Assembly (NCBI RefSeq): GCF_944380985.1
Contig: NZ_CALWJJ010000009.1
Span: 1 to 64,000, forward strand
Reading direction: 5' to 3'
Origin: an uncultured Agathobaculum sp.
GTDB taxonomy: Bacteria > Bacillota > Clostridia > Oscillospirales > Butyricicoccaceae
DNA: 64,000 nucleotides
The stretch's first letter is position 1; each line of letters starts with the position of its first letter. Under the pieces are notes generated by a model. The model was given only the letters and a program-made list of their open reading frames with translations. It did not search any database and was not told where the DNA came from. Positions 33,692 to 42,762 of this stretch are shown one piece after another. Position numbers and translations under genes: made by a program.

Positions 33692-33726
33692 CGTATGTGC
33701 AACAGGGCGCTGACGGCCCGTACACT

Positions 33727-35940
33727 TTATGGTTCCAGCTTCATCTGCTTATCCGGCAGATCCTCGTCGGTCAGCAGCGCGCCGATCGACGGGATGCTGC
33801 GGCAGCGGTATCGTCCATCGTCGGACAGCTGTGCATCTTCTATGCGGCAGGCGCGTGTAATCGTGTGCTTACCGCGCAGTACCATGGCCTGCACGCCCTG
33901 TGTCGCGCGGCTGGCCTTGATGTCCAGCATGTTCGCGCGGAAGGTCAGCGCACGGTTAGCCGTCGAGAACATGGTGATCTCGGTCTGCTCGTCCACCGGA
34001 TGGAAGAACGCGATCGCGGGCGATTTGCCTGAGTACGCACCCGTCAAACGGCGACGGTTGGACTTGGTGGCAAAGGATTCGAGTGAAAACCGCGCTGCCT
34101 TACCGTTTTCGAACACAATAACCATATTGCCTTTGTAGTCGCCGGGCAGCAGCGCATAGACCGGCGTCTCCCCTTCATCCATGCCGAGCTTGGAGGCCAG
34201 ATAATCGCCCAGCACTGATGCCTTGCAGTCGTCAAAATCGTAAAGGTGCGCCTTGTACGCCTGCTGCATGTTGGTAAAGAAGATGATCTCGGCCTTATTT
34301 GTCGTCTCGGCCTGCCAGAATACCTCGTCTCCTTCCTTAAGCTTGTGCTCCTGCGACATACGCCAGGACTGCGGTGTGATCTTTTTAAAATACCCCTCGC
34401 GCGTCAGGAACAATAGCACCTGATAATCCTCGATGTGATCTTCCTCGTCAAAGGTGGGCACAGCCTGGGCGGTCACCAGACGGGTGCGGCGTGCGGCGGG
34501 GTATTTTTTGATGACCTGCTCAAGCTCCTTAACAATGATGTTCCGAATCTTGGCCTTGGATTTGACGATCTCCTCGAGTTTTGCGATCTCCTGCTCCAGT
34601 TCAGCGGTCTCCTGCGTGCGCTTTAAGATGTACTCCTTATTGATATTGCGCAGGCGAATGTCCGCAATGAACTCGGCTTGGATCTGGTCGATACCAAAGC
34701 CGATCATCAGGTTGGGAATGACCTCGGCGTCCTCCTCTGTCTCGCGGATGATTTGGATCGCCTTGTCAATGTCGAGCAAAATTTTTTGCAGGCCGTGCAA
34801 CAAATGCAGCTTGTCCTTTTTCTTGCCGAGATCGAAGAACACGCGGCGGCGCACGCACTCGGTGCGCCAGGCGGTCCACTCATCGAGCAGCTCGCCCACG
34901 CCGAGCACGCGCGGCATGCCGCCGATCAGCACATTGAAATTGCACGAAAAGCTGTCCATTAGCGGGGTTAGCTTCATGAGCTTTGCCATCAGTTTGTCCG
35001 GGTCGGCGCCGCGCTTGAGGTCGATCGCGATCTTGAGGCCGGACAGATCGGTCTCATCGCGCACGTCGGCTATCTCGCGCACCTTGCCGGACTTTACAAG
35101 CTCTGCGATCTTGTCGATAATTGCCTCGATCGTCGTGGTATACGGAATCTCGGTAACTTCGATGAGGTTTTCCTTTTTGTCATATGACCACTTAGCGCGC
35201 ACTTTAAACGAGCCGCGACCGGTCTCATAGATCGCACGCATCTCGTCCTCGTCATAAATCAGCTCGCCGCCGGTCGAAAAGTCGGGCGCGGGCAGGGTTG
35301 AGAGCAGGTCATGCGCCGGGTTTTTGATATACTCGATCGTCGTGCGGCACACTTCGCCAAGGTTAAAGCCGCAGAAATTGGACGCCATACCGACCGCAAT
35401 GCCAGTATTTGCCGACACGAGAATGTTCGGAAAGGTGGTCGGCAACAGCACGGGTTCTTTCATTGTGCCGTCATAATTGTCCATAAAGTCAACTGCGTCC
35501 GTGTCGATGTCGCGGAACAGCTCGGCGCAGAACGCATCCAGCTTGGCCTCGGTGTATCGCGGCGCGGCATATGCCATGTCGCGCGAATACACTTTGCCAA
35601 AGTTGCCCTTAGAATCAACAAACGGTGTCAGCAGCGCCTCATTGCCGCGTGTCAGGCGCACCATGGTCTCGTATATAGCCGCATCGCCGTGCGGATTGAG
35701 CTTCATGGTCGAGCCTACGATGTTTGCCGATTTGGTGCGGTTTCCGTTTAGCAGGCCCATCTTATACATAGTATACAGCAGTTTACGGTGCGAAGGCTTA
35801 AAGCCGTCAATCTCCGGAATTGCGCGCGAAACGATAACGCTCATCGCATAGGGCATATAGTTTTCGCGCAGCGTATCGGTGATGCGCTGATCGACCGAGG
35901 GATGCTCCTTATACTGTTTAATCTCGGTTTTTTTCGCCAT
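33727..35940 (-). CDS. parC: Type II DNA topoisomerase A subunit, ParC/GyrA-like, divergent
   Basis: This 737-residue subunit has the winged-helix region with FKPSHRKLLYTMYKMGL and the active Tyr in AAPRYTEAKL, where the usual gyrase form is AAMRYTEARM. A coiled-coil stalk (about 370-490, rich in ELEQEIAKLEE) and a shortened C-terminal blade domain (about 515-737) follow. No GyrA-box (QRRGGKG) is visible, so decatenation rather than supercoiling is expected. It is shorter than usual GyrA or ParC. CGGAGG precedes the ATG. It overlaps the acyltransferase gene by 23 bases. Confidence 0.87.
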   Translation of the reverse strand: MAKKTEIKQYKEHPSVDQRITDTLRENYMPYAMSVIVSRAIPEIDGFKPSHRKLLYTMYKMGLLNGNRTKSANIVGSTMKLNPHGDAAIYETMVRLTRGNEALLTPFVDSKGNFGKVYSRDMAYAAPRYTEAKLDAFCAELFRDIDTDAVDFMDNYDGTMKEPVLLPTTFPNILVSANTGIAVGMASNFCGFNLGEVCRTTIEYIKNPAHDLLSTLPAPDFSTGGELIYDEDEMRAIYETGRGSFKVRAKWSYDKKENLIEVTEIPYTTTIEAIIDKIAELVKSGKVREIADVRDETDLSGLKIAIDLKRGADPDKLMAKLMKLTPLMDSFSCNFNVLIGGMPRVLGVGELLDEWTAWRTECVRRRVFFDLGKKKDKLHLLHGLQKILLDIDKAIQIIRETEEDAEVIPNLMIGFGIDQIQAEFIADIRLRNINKEYILKRTQETAELEQEIAKLEEIVKSKAKIRNIIVKELEQVIKKYPAARRTRLVTAQAVPTFDEEDHIEDYQVLLFLTREGYFKKITPQSWRMSQEHKLKEGDEVFWQAETTNKAEIIFFTNMQQAYKAHLYDFDDCKASVLGDYLASKLGMDEGETPVYALLPGDYKGNMVIVFENGKAARFSLESFATKSNRRRLTGAYSGKSPAIAFFHPVDEQTEITMFSTANRALTFRANMLDIKASRATQGVQAMVLRGKHTITRACRIEDAQLSDDGRYRCRSIPSIGALLTDEDLPDKQMKLEP

Positions 35941-36955
35941 TCTGTTCCTCCGTCAGTATGGATTTTCGCGCGCCGCCCAGCAAATAGCCAAACGGCAGCC
36001 AGGACAGCATGAAGGCAGTTAGCAGACCGCCGAAAACTGCCATCAAGTAGCTTTGCCACATCCTTAGATAGATGACCGGCCTCTGCCGCGCTGCCCATTC
36101 GCTCCACAGCCGTAACACCAGCGGGTGCGACAGATAAAGCCCAAAGGACAGCCGGCTGACCATATAAATCGGGCGCGGTGTCTTACGCACCAGGCCGAAA
36201 AGCATCCACAGCAGCAGCCAGGACGCAAACACATATAACGTCAGATCGGGCCGGAGCGAAAGGGAGCGGAGCGCAGGGAAACGTTTTGCTGTCAGCAGCA
36301 CGAGCGCCGCGCTCACGCCCCACAGCGCGATGATGGCGACAACGCTTCCGCGTCCGATTGTGCTCTGCGCAGGCCGTCTGCCCAGCCACAGCCCGCCTAC
36401 ATAGAAGATAAGCCACGGCGCAAACCACAGCACCATGGGCACCGGAAACGCAGGCAACCGGATGCTGCCAAGCGCCTGCAAGCACAGCACGCTTTGCAAA
36501 ACCAGGCTGACCGCGCCCGCACCGCACAGCGACGCCACAGGAAACCGCTTGACCGCACGCTGCAACAACAGGCTGATAAGCACAAACTGCAACAAAACAA
36601 ACACATAATACAAATGCATGTATGCGTTGCCAGTTAGCAGGTCGCGCAGCGGATGTGCATGCGGCCTGCGAAAAGCGGCGTCTACCAGCAGGTAGAGCGC
36701 CGACCAGACCAGGTATGCCGGCAGCACGCGCCACAGCCGCCGGCGGCAGACTGTGAGCCAATCCTCGTCCGCGCGCGCGCCCGCCGCGTGCCCGAAGCCG
36801 GACAGCATCAAAAACAACGGCACGGAAAAGCGCGCAAGCTGATTGATGGAAAGCGCGATACGCCCCTGCGCTCCCGCCGTAACATGAATCATGACGACCG
36901 CCATAGCCGCAGCGGCGCGCAGCCCATCCATCTGCGCATATCGTTTTATCCCCAT
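35918..36955 (-). CDS. Acyltransferase 3 family membrane protein
   Basis: This 345-residue protein has about ten membrane helices. The N-terminal RYAQMDGLRAAAAMAVVMIH is the family start, with the conserved His in the first helix. Such proteins O-acylate sugars of cell surface polymers or peptidoglycan. The gene sits between the two topoisomerase subunit genes, 14 bases after the B subunit and overlapping the A subunit by 23 bases. GGAGG directly abuts the ATG at 36955, which is unusually close; ATG at 36934 is possible but would cut the conserved start. Confidence 0.83.
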   Translation of the reverse strand: MGIKRYAQMDGLRAAAAMAVVMIHVTAGAQGRIALSINQLARFSVPLFLMLSGFGHAAGARADEDWLTVCRRRLWRVLPAYLVWSALYLLVDAAFRRPHAHPLRDLLTGNAYMHLYYVFVLLQFVLISLLLQRAVKRFPVASLCGAGAVSLVLQSVLCLQALGSIRLPAFPVPMVLWFAPWLIFYVGGLWLGRRPAQSTIGRGSVVAIIALWGVSAALVLLTAKRFPALRSLSLRPDLTLYVFASWLLLWMLFGLVRKTPRPIYMVSRLSFGLYLSHPLVLRLWSEWAARQRPVIYLRMWQSYLMAVFGGLLTAFMLSWLPFGYLLGGARKSILTEEQNGEKNRD

Positions 36956-36969
36956 CCTCCGCGCACCGG

Positions 36970-38964
36970 TCAGGAAATATCCGCCAGCTCGAGGTACTGC
37001 GCCCCGTTTTCCGCAATATACTCCTTGCGGCCAGACAGGTTGTCTCCCAAAAGCAAATCAAACATCTCGCTCGTCTCCTTGGCCTCGTCCGGCGTGATGC
37101 GAATGAGGCGCCGGGTCTCAGGGTTCATTGTGGTCTGCCACATCATGTCGGCCTCATTCTCGCCCAGCCCCTTGGATCGCTGAATGAGCACCTTCTTGCC
37201 CTCCAGCCGCTTGAGAATAGCCGCCTTTTCACCCTCATCAAACGCAAAATAGCTTTTATCCTTATGGGTGATCTCGTAGAGCGGCGACTCTGCGATATAT
37301 ACATAGCCCTGCTCGATGAGCGTCGGCACCAAACGGTACAGCATGGTCAGGATCAGCGTGCGGATCTGAAAGCCGTCCACATCGGCATCTGTGCAAATGA
37401 TGATGCGGTGCCAGCGCAGCGCCTCAAGATCGAACGCACTGAGATCTTTTGCCGCCTTGCCGCGCACTTCGACGCCGCAGCCAAGCACTTTCAAAAGGTC
37501 GGTAATGATGTCGTTTTTAAAGATTTTGTCATAATCTGCCTTAAGGCAGTTTAATATCTTGCCGCGCACGGGCATGATGGCTTGAAACTCGCTGTCACGC
37601 CCCTGCTTGACCGAGCCGAGCGCCGAGTCGCCTTCCACGATATACAGCTCGCGCCGGGAAACATCCTTGGTGCGGCAGTCGACAAACTTCTGCACTCGGC
37701 TCATCAGGTCGATGTTGCCGGACAGCTTCTTCTTGATGTTAAGGCGCGCCTTTTCAGCCTGTTCGCGGCTACGCTTATTGATCAGGATCTGTTCGGCGAT
37801 CCGGTCGGCCTCAACTTTGTTTTCAATAAAGTATATTTCAAGCCCCTGCTTGAGAAAATCGGTCATCGCCTCCTGAATAAATTTGTTGGTAATGGCCTTT
37901 TTGGTCTGGTTCTCGTAAGAGGTCTGGGTAGAAAAGCAGTTGGTCACCAGCACCAGGCTGTCCATCACGTCCTGAAATGTGACCTTACTTTCATTCTTGG
38001 TGTATTTGCCCGCCTGTTTAAGATAAGCGTCTATCGCCGAGACGAACGCCGAGCGCACCGCTTTGTCCGGCGCGCCGCCGTGCTCAAGCCATGATGAGTT
38101 ATGGTAATACTCAATCCTGGACGCCGCCGGGGAAAAGCAAAACGCGCACGACAGCTTGACCTTGTATTCCGGCTTATCCGCGCGGTCGCGGCCGCGCCGC
38201 TCGCTCTCGAGAAACTGTACCCCGGTTAGCGGGTTTTCCCCTGCAAGCTCGGCCACATAGTCGACAATACCGTTCTGATACAAAAACTCGGTGGTTTCAA
38301 ACCTGCCACCCGATTGGTTTCTGAGCACGAACTTGATGTGGCTATTAACCACTGCCTGCCGCTTGAGCGTGTCCAAATAATAGTCCACCGGGATATTGAT
38401 ATCGGTAAACACCGCAAGGTCAGGCTTCCAGCGGATAGTGGTGCCGGTCTTTTGGGAAGCAGCGGGCTTTTTGACAAACCCCTCTTTGGTTCCAGTCTTA
38501 TTCTCGCCCTTTTCAAAGTGCAGGCTGTATTCAAACCCGTCGCGTACGATGGTCACATCCATGTATTCTGAAGAGTACTGGGTCGCGCAGGTGCCGAGGC
38601 CGTTAAGACCCAGCGAAAACTCATAGTTTTCGCCTGTGTCGTTTTTATATTTGCCGCCCGCATACAGCTCGCAGAACACCAGCTCCCAGTTAAAGCGTTT
38701 CTCATTTTCGTTCCACTCGACCGGAATGCCGCGCCCGTGGTCTGCCACCTCAATCGAGCCGTCCTCGTATCTGGTGGTGACGATCTCGGTGCCATAGCCC
38801 TCACGCGCCTCATCGATCGAGTTGGACAGGATCTCAAACACCGCATGCTCGCAGCCCTCAAGCCCGTCCGAGCCGAAAATAACGCCCGGACGCTTGCGCA
38901 CACGGTCCGCGCCCTTAAGCGAAGAAATACTCTCGTTGCCGTATGACGGTTTTGCCTTGCTCAT
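36970..38964 (-). CDS. parE: Type II DNA topoisomerase B subunit, ParE/GyrB-like, divergent
   Basis: This 664-residue subunit has an N-terminal GHKL ATPase (EILSNSIDEAREG, DHGRGIPV, QTK at YENQTKKAI) and a C-terminal TOPRIM domain (IVEGDSALGSVKQGRD, TDADVDGFQIRT, SKGLGENEADMMW). Several usually fixed residues differ: EGDSAGGSA is here EGDSALGSV, and the ATP-lid GGLHGVG is GLNGLG. Core catalytic acids remain, so it is probably active. It heads the operon with its own strong promoter. A standard gyrase is expected elsewhere on the chromosome. Confidence 0.87.
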   Translation of the reverse strand: MSKAKPSYGNESISSLKGADRVRKRPGVIFGSDGLEGCEHAVFEILSNSIDEAREGYGTEIVTTRYEDGSIEVADHGRGIPVEWNENEKRFNWELVFCELYAGGKYKNDTGENYEFSLGLNGLGTCATQYSSEYMDVTIVRDGFEYSLHFEKGENKTGTKEGFVKKPAASQKTGTTIRWKPDLAVFTDINIPVDYYLDTLKRQAVVNSHIKFVLRNQSGGRFETTEFLYQNGIVDYVAELAGENPLTGVQFLESERRGRDRADKPEYKVKLSCAFCFSPAASRIEYYHNSSWLEHGGAPDKAVRSAFVSAIDAYLKQAGKYTKNESKVTFQDVMDSLVLVTNCFSTQTSYENQTKKAITNKFIQEAMTDFLKQGLEIYFIENKVEADRIAEQILINKRSREQAEKARLNIKKKLSGNIDLMSRVQKFVDCRTKDVSRRELYIVEGDSALGSVKQGRDSEFQAIMPVRGKILNCLKADYDKIFKNDIITDLLKVLGCGVEVRGKAAKDLSAFDLEALRWHRIIICTDADVDGFQIRTLILTMLYRLVPTLIEQGYVYIAESPLYEITHKDKSYFAFDEGEKAAILKRLEGKKVLIQRSKGLGENEADMMWQTTMNPETRRLIRITPDEAKETSEMFDLLLGDNLSGRKEYIAENGAQYLELADIS

Positions 38965-39016
38965 ATGTTATTCAAACTCCTATCACAACAGCTTACTTAA
39001 ATTCCATAACTAATAT

Positions 39017-39045
39017 ATTATACGCTGTATTTTTTATTTTTTCAA
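39017..39045 (-). promoter_or_regulatory. Promoter of the topoisomerase operon
   Basis: On the minus strand TTGAAA (39045-39040), a 17-bp spacer and perfect TATAAT (39022-39017), 53 bases before the ATG. Confidence 0.8.
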
Positions 39046-39099
39046 TCTTTTCCTGCACTTTTATCCACTGCCAGCATCTTTCCGCACGATAGTGTGCGC

Positions 39100-39270
39100 A
39101 AAAAAGCGCGCCATGCTTTTGCACAGTGCGCCTTTATCTGATGGGCGGTATCGCCTCTTGCTGTTGGACTGTCCGGGAGCCTGTGCGGTATTCCGTCCCA
39201 CAGGGCCGAACAGATTTTTTATGTCTTCCCATGAAGAAGAATATATGAAAAAGGGTAGTTCCCTTGCTCT
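39100..39270 (-). ncRNA. Candidate structured small RNA (class unknown)
   Basis: The 350-bp gap between rpsU and the topoisomerase promoter has no convincing gene but strong structure on the minus strand. Bases 39213-39168 fold into a hairpin: outer 8 bp CTGTTCGG/CCGGACAG, inner 6 bp CCTGTG/CACAGG, and a CGG-AATA-CCG tip. A second hairpin GGCG-ATAC-CGCC follows (39156-39145), then a terminator-like stem (39132-39106) with a T6 tract (39105-39100). One outer pair is G-U on the minus strand but C-A on the plus strand, favouring the minus strand. A TTGACA lies at 39299-39294 but no good -10 matches it. The 5' end is uncertain. Confidence 0.35.
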
Positions 39271-39397
39271 GCTTACATCATACACAGACAATATGTCAAA
39301 AGTTTGGAGAGTTTTTGAAAGAAATGTAAACACTATCCTGAGCGCCCCCGGCATGCGTTCCGCCGCCGTACTCTCATCCGGCAGCGTCAGAAAATAA

Positions 39398-39429
39398 AAA
39401 CAGAGCAGATGAAAACATCTGCTCTGTTT
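39398..39429 (-). terminator. Terminator of rpsU
   Basis: A perfect 14-bp hairpin AAACAGAGCAGATG / CATCTGCTCTGTTT with loop AAAA, followed by TTTTATTTT on the minus strand, 12 bases past the stop. Confidence 0.95.
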
Positions 39430-39440
39430 GAATCTCAATC

Positions 39441-39623
39441 TCAGCGGAATCTTTTTTTCTTGGCGCGCGCAGCCTCAGACTTCTTGCGACGCTTGACGCT
39501 CGGGCTCTCATAATGCTCACGCTTGCGGAGCTCGGAAAGCGTACCCGCCTTGGCGCACGAACGCTTAAAACGGCGCAGCGCGCTGTCAATAGACTCATTT
39601 TCCTTGATGCGGATCTCCGACAC
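39441..39623 (-). CDS. rpsU: 30S ribosomal protein S21
   Basis: This 60-residue basic protein begins [20 protein letters not shown] and ends in [14 protein letters not shown], the S21 pattern. It binds the 3' end region of 16S rRNA in the small subunit. Start is GTG at 39623 after GGAGGGAGG. It is a single-gene unit with a very strong promoter and a terminator. Confidence 0.97.
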   Translation of the reverse strand: MSEIRIKENESIDSALRRFKRSCAKAGTLSELRKREHYESPSVKRRKKSEAARAKKKRFR

Positions 39624-39708
39624 AGTTTTCCCTCCCTCCGCGCGTTCTCCTATGGAAGAACGCTTTGCACGGTTTTTTTCTGCCGCAGCTTAAAAAAACC
39701 GTAAAATT

Positions 39709-39737
39709 ATTATATCTGTTTTTGCCGCCTGTGTCAA
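39709..39737 (-). promoter_or_regulatory. Consensus sigma-A promoter of rpsU
   Basis: On the minus strand perfect TTGACA (39737-39732), a 17-bp spacer and perfect TATAAT (39714-39709), as expected for a ribosomal protein gene. Confidence 0.93.
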
Positions 39738-39789
39738 CAGCAAAGTTAGGCGTCCTATACGTGGAAAAGAGATCCTCCTTTGAAAACAA

Positions 39790-42198
39790 TTAACGAACGA
39801 CCAGATTGACAATCTTGCCCGGCACAACGATCTGCTTAACCATCTGCTTGCCCTCGATTGCGTGCTGCACCTTTTCTTCAGCAAGCGCAGCGTCGATCAC
39901 CGTCTGTTTATCGCAGTCCGTCGGCAGCTTGATCGTACCTTTGAGCTTGCCGTTGACCTGCACTGCGATCTCGACCGTATCCTCAAGCGTCTTTGCCTCG
40001 TCATACTGCGGCCACGGTGCGATTGAAAGCAGCCCCTCGCCGCCCATCTGCTGCCACAATTCCTCGGTGATATGCGGCGCAAAGGGGTTTAGCAGAGTCA
40101 GCATCGTCATATACTCGGCACGGTTTACACCCTTATCGTAAAACTCATTGAGCATGGTCATGAGCGCCGCGATCGCGGTGTTGGCCTTGAGGTTATCTGC
40201 ATCCTCACCGACCTTTTTGATTGTGCGGTGCATGAGTACCTCGTGCTCTTTGGAGTATGTCTCGCCGTCCTGCACCTTTTCAGCAAGCGACCACACACGC
40301 TCGAGAAAGCGGCGGCAACCCTTAATCGATTTGGGGCTCCACGGCGCAGCTTTCTCAAAATCGCCGATGAACATCTCATAAAGGCGCATGGTGTCTGCAC
40401 CATAGGTGTCGATGATCTCGTCCGGATTGACAACGTTACCGCGGCTTTTGGACATCTTCTCGCCATTTTCGCCCAGAATCATACCATGGCTGGTGCGCTT
40501 GGCATACGGCTCCTTGGTCGGCACTACGCCGATGTCATACAGGAACTTGTGCCAAAAACGGCTGTACAGCAGATGAAGCGTGGTGTGCTCCATACCGCCG
40601 TTATACCAGTCGACCGGCGACCAGTACGCAAGCGCCTCCTTGGAGGCGAGCGCCTTATCATTATGCGGATCCATGTAGCGAAGGAAGTACCAGGACGAGC
40701 CGGCCCACTGGGGCATAGTATCGGTCTCGCGCCGGGCCGGGCCGCCGCAGTGCGGACAGATCGTATTGACCCAGCCGGTCATGTGCGCGAGCGGAGATTC
40801 GCCGTTGTCGGTCGGCTCGTAGCTGGAAACATCGGGCAGCTTGAGCGGCAGCTGATCTTCCGGCACTGCGACAAAGCCGCACTTATCACAGTGGACGATC
40901 GGGATAGGCTCGCCCCAGTAGCGCTGGCGTGAGAACACCCAGTCGCGCAGCTTATACTGCACTTTGGCGCGGCCAATGCCTTTTTCCTCCAGATACGCGA
41001 TCATGGCCGGGATGGCGTCCTTTACCGTCTTACCGTTGAGGAAATCCGAGTTGACCAGCGTGCCGGTCTCATCCTTAGCGGTAAACGCCGCCTTTTGCAC
41101 ATCCTCGCCGCCCGAGACGACCTCGATGATCTCGCAGCCGAATTTCTTGGCAAACGCCCAGTCGCGGTCATCGTGCGCCGGAACGGCCATGATCGCGCCC
41201 GTGCCGTAACCCATCAGCACATAGTCGGATACGAAGATCGGGATCTCGCGGCCGTTTACCGGGTTGATAGCGGCCACGCCGTCCAGCTTGACGCCGGTTT
41301 TGTCCTTATTGAGCTCGGTGCGCTCAAAGTCGGATTTACGTGCTGCCTCTTCACGGTAGGCGCGCACCGCATCGATGTTCTTGAGCCGCGCCGCCCATGT
41401 TTCGACCGCCGGGTGCTCGGGCGAGATGACCATGTAGCTGGCGCCGAACAGCGTGTCCGGACGAGTGGTATACACGGTCAGCGTGTCGCCCTCGGTGGTT
41501 TTAAAATCGACTTCCGCGCCGGTCGAGCGGCCAATCCAGTTCTTCTGCTGCACCTTAACGCGCTCGATGTAGTCGACCTCGTCCAGATCATCGATCAAAC
41601 GCTGCGCATACTTGGTGATGGCGAGCATCCACTGGCTCTTGGTTTTGTGCACGACCTCGCTGCCGCAGCGCTCACACACGCCGTTTACAACTTCCTCATT
41701 TGCCAGCACGCATTTGCATGAAGTGCACCAGTTGACGCTCATCTCCTTTTTATACGCCAAACCCTTCTGGAAGAGCTGGAGGAAGATCCACTGCGTCCAC
41801 TTATAATAGGCGGGGTCGGTGGTATTGATCTCGCGCGACCAGTCAAACGACAGGCCAAGCGCTTTGAGCTGACCCTTGAAACGCGCGATATTCCGCTTTG
41901 TCACCTCAGCCGGATGGACATGGTTTTTGATAGCGTAGTTTTCGGTGGGCAGGCCAAACGCATCCCATCCCATCGGGTAGAGCACGTTGTAGCCCTGCAT
42001 GCGCTTTTTGCGCGCGACGATGTCGAGCGCAGTGTAGGAGCGTGGGTGGCCGACATGCAAACCCTGACCGGAGGGATAGGGAAACTCGACAAGCGCATAA
42101 AATTTCTGTTTTTGGCTGCCGTTTTCGGCCTCAAAACAGCGTTTTTCATCCCATATTTCCTGCCATTTTTTCTCCACTTGCTTGTGATCGTACTTCAA
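39790..42198 (-). CDS. leuS: Leucyl-tRNA synthetase
   Basis: This 802-residue class I synthetase has the HIGH-type motif [10 protein letters not shown] (about 41-50), the CP1 editing domain (about 220-400), the KMSKS motif [10 protein letters not shown] (about 575) and a C-terminal anticodon domain. The best start is TTG at 42198, 8 bases after AGGGGGA; the 27-residue extension to an ATG is Arg-rich and not family-like. No T-box signature is visible upstream, unlike many Firmicutes leuS genes. It is the last gene of the rsfS-containing cluster. Confidence 0.95.
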   Translation of the reverse strand: MKYDHKQVEKKWQEIWDEKRCFEAENGSQKQKFYALVEFPYPSGQGLHVGHPRSYTALDIVARKKRMQGYNVLYPMGWDAFGLPTENYAIKNHVHPAEVTKRNIARFKGQLKALGLSFDWSREINTTDPAYYKWTQWIFLQLFQKGLAYKKEMSVNWCTSCKCVLANEEVVNGVCERCGSEVVHKTKSQWMLAITKYAQRLIDDLDEVDYIERVKVQQKNWIGRSTGAEVDFKTTEGDTLTVYTTRPDTLFGASYMVISPEHPAVETWAARLKNIDAVRAYREEAARKSDFERTELNKDKTGVKLDGVAAINPVNGREIPIFVSDYVLMGYGTGAIMAVPAHDDRDWAFAKKFGCEIIEVVSGGEDVQKAAFTAKDETGTLVNSDFLNGKTVKDAIPAMIAYLEEKGIGRAKVQYKLRDWVFSRQRYWGEPIPIVHCDKCGFVAVPEDQLPLKLPDVSSYEPTDNGESPLAHMTGWVNTICPHCGGPARRETDTMPQWAGSSWYFLRYMDPHNDKALASKEALAYWSPVDWYNGGMEHTTLHLLYSRFWHKFLYDIGVVPTKEPYAKRTSHGMILGENGEKMSKSRGNVVNPDEIIDTYGADTMRLYEMFIGDFEKAAPWSPKSIKGCRRFLERVWSLAEKVQDGETYSKEHEVLMHRTIKKVGEDADNLKANTAIAALMTMLNEFYDKGVNRAEYMTMLTLLNPFAPHITEELWQQMGGEGLLSIAPWPQYDEAKTLEDTVEIAVQVNGKLKGTIKLPTDCDKQTVIDAALAEEKVQHAIEGKQMVKQIVVPGKIVNLVVR

Positions 42199-42308
42199 CG
42201 GATTCTTCCCCCTAAAACGAACGGAGCATAAACCGGCAACGGCCAGCCGCAGCCGCCGTCGCCTGTTCCTCATCTTCATTCTTGATTTTTACACGGTTAC
42301 AGCAGAAA

Positions 42309-42367
42309 ACGGAAAATGGAAAATCACGCTTTTTCCGCAACCATATTTTCCATTCTCCATTTTCCAT
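42309..42367. repeat. Short ATGGARA-type repeats and inverted copies before leuS
   Basis: On the minus strand the units ATGGAAA, ATGGAGA, ATGGAAA and ATATGG follow each other, and an inverted copy (ATTTTCCATTTTCC) lies 25 bases on, so the mRNA between rsfS and leuS can form a long imperfect hairpin. There is no GC-rich stem or clean T tract. Confidence 0.5.
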
Positions 42368-42373
42368 GCGCGA

Positions 42374-42742
42374 TTATTCCTCGATGCCCAGCTCTGCCAG
42401 CGCAACGGGCGTACCGTCTTTCCACAGGTTTTCCAAGTTGTAGAATTGGCGCGCCTCGGGCATGAACACATGCAGCACCACGCAGCCGTAGTCCAATAGC
42501 ATCCACTGCGCGGACTCATATCCCTCGGTGTGATGCACTAACGTTTCATGATCATATTTCATCCGCCACTCAACATTATCGGCCAGCGACTTGACCTGGG
42601 TGGTCGAGGATGCCGAGCAGATAACAAAGTATTCCGTCAGCTCGGTCAGACGTTCGACCTGCAAAACCTGAATATCAAGGCCTTTCTTTTCTATCAGCGC
42701 CTCACAGATCGCCTTTACTGTCTCTTTTGCAGTCAAATTCAC
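42374..42742 (-). CDS. rsfS: Ribosome silencing factor RsfS
   Basis: This 122-residue protein matches the Iojap/RsfS family: KKGLDIQVLQVERLTELTEY, FVICSASSTTQVKSLADNVE, then GYESAQWMLLDYGCVVLHVF and the end region ARQFYNLENLWKDG. It binds ribosomal protein uL14 and blocks subunit joining when nutrients are short. GTG at 42742 is only 3 bases from AGGAG, so the TTG two codons later (9 bases away) may be the true start. It lies between the LCP and leuS genes. Confidence 0.95.
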   Translation of the reverse strand: MNLTAKETVKAICEALIEKKGLDIQVLQVERLTELTEYFVICSASSTTQVKSLADNVEWRMKYDHETLVHHTEGYESAQWMLLDYGCVVLHVFMPEARQFYNLENLWKDGTPVALAELGIEE

Positions 42743-42762
42743 AAACTCCTTTTTCGCATCCT

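Noticed and set aside
39092..39397. 101-codon plus-strand frame in the rpsU-parE gap (or 50 codons from the ATG at 39244)
   Set aside because: No ribosome site, no plus-strand promoter, and the stretch is better explained as structured RNA or intergenic DNA.
42199..42400. T-box leader of leuS
   Set aside because: No T-box consensus (AGGGUGGNACCGCG) was found on the minus strand before leuS or rsfS.
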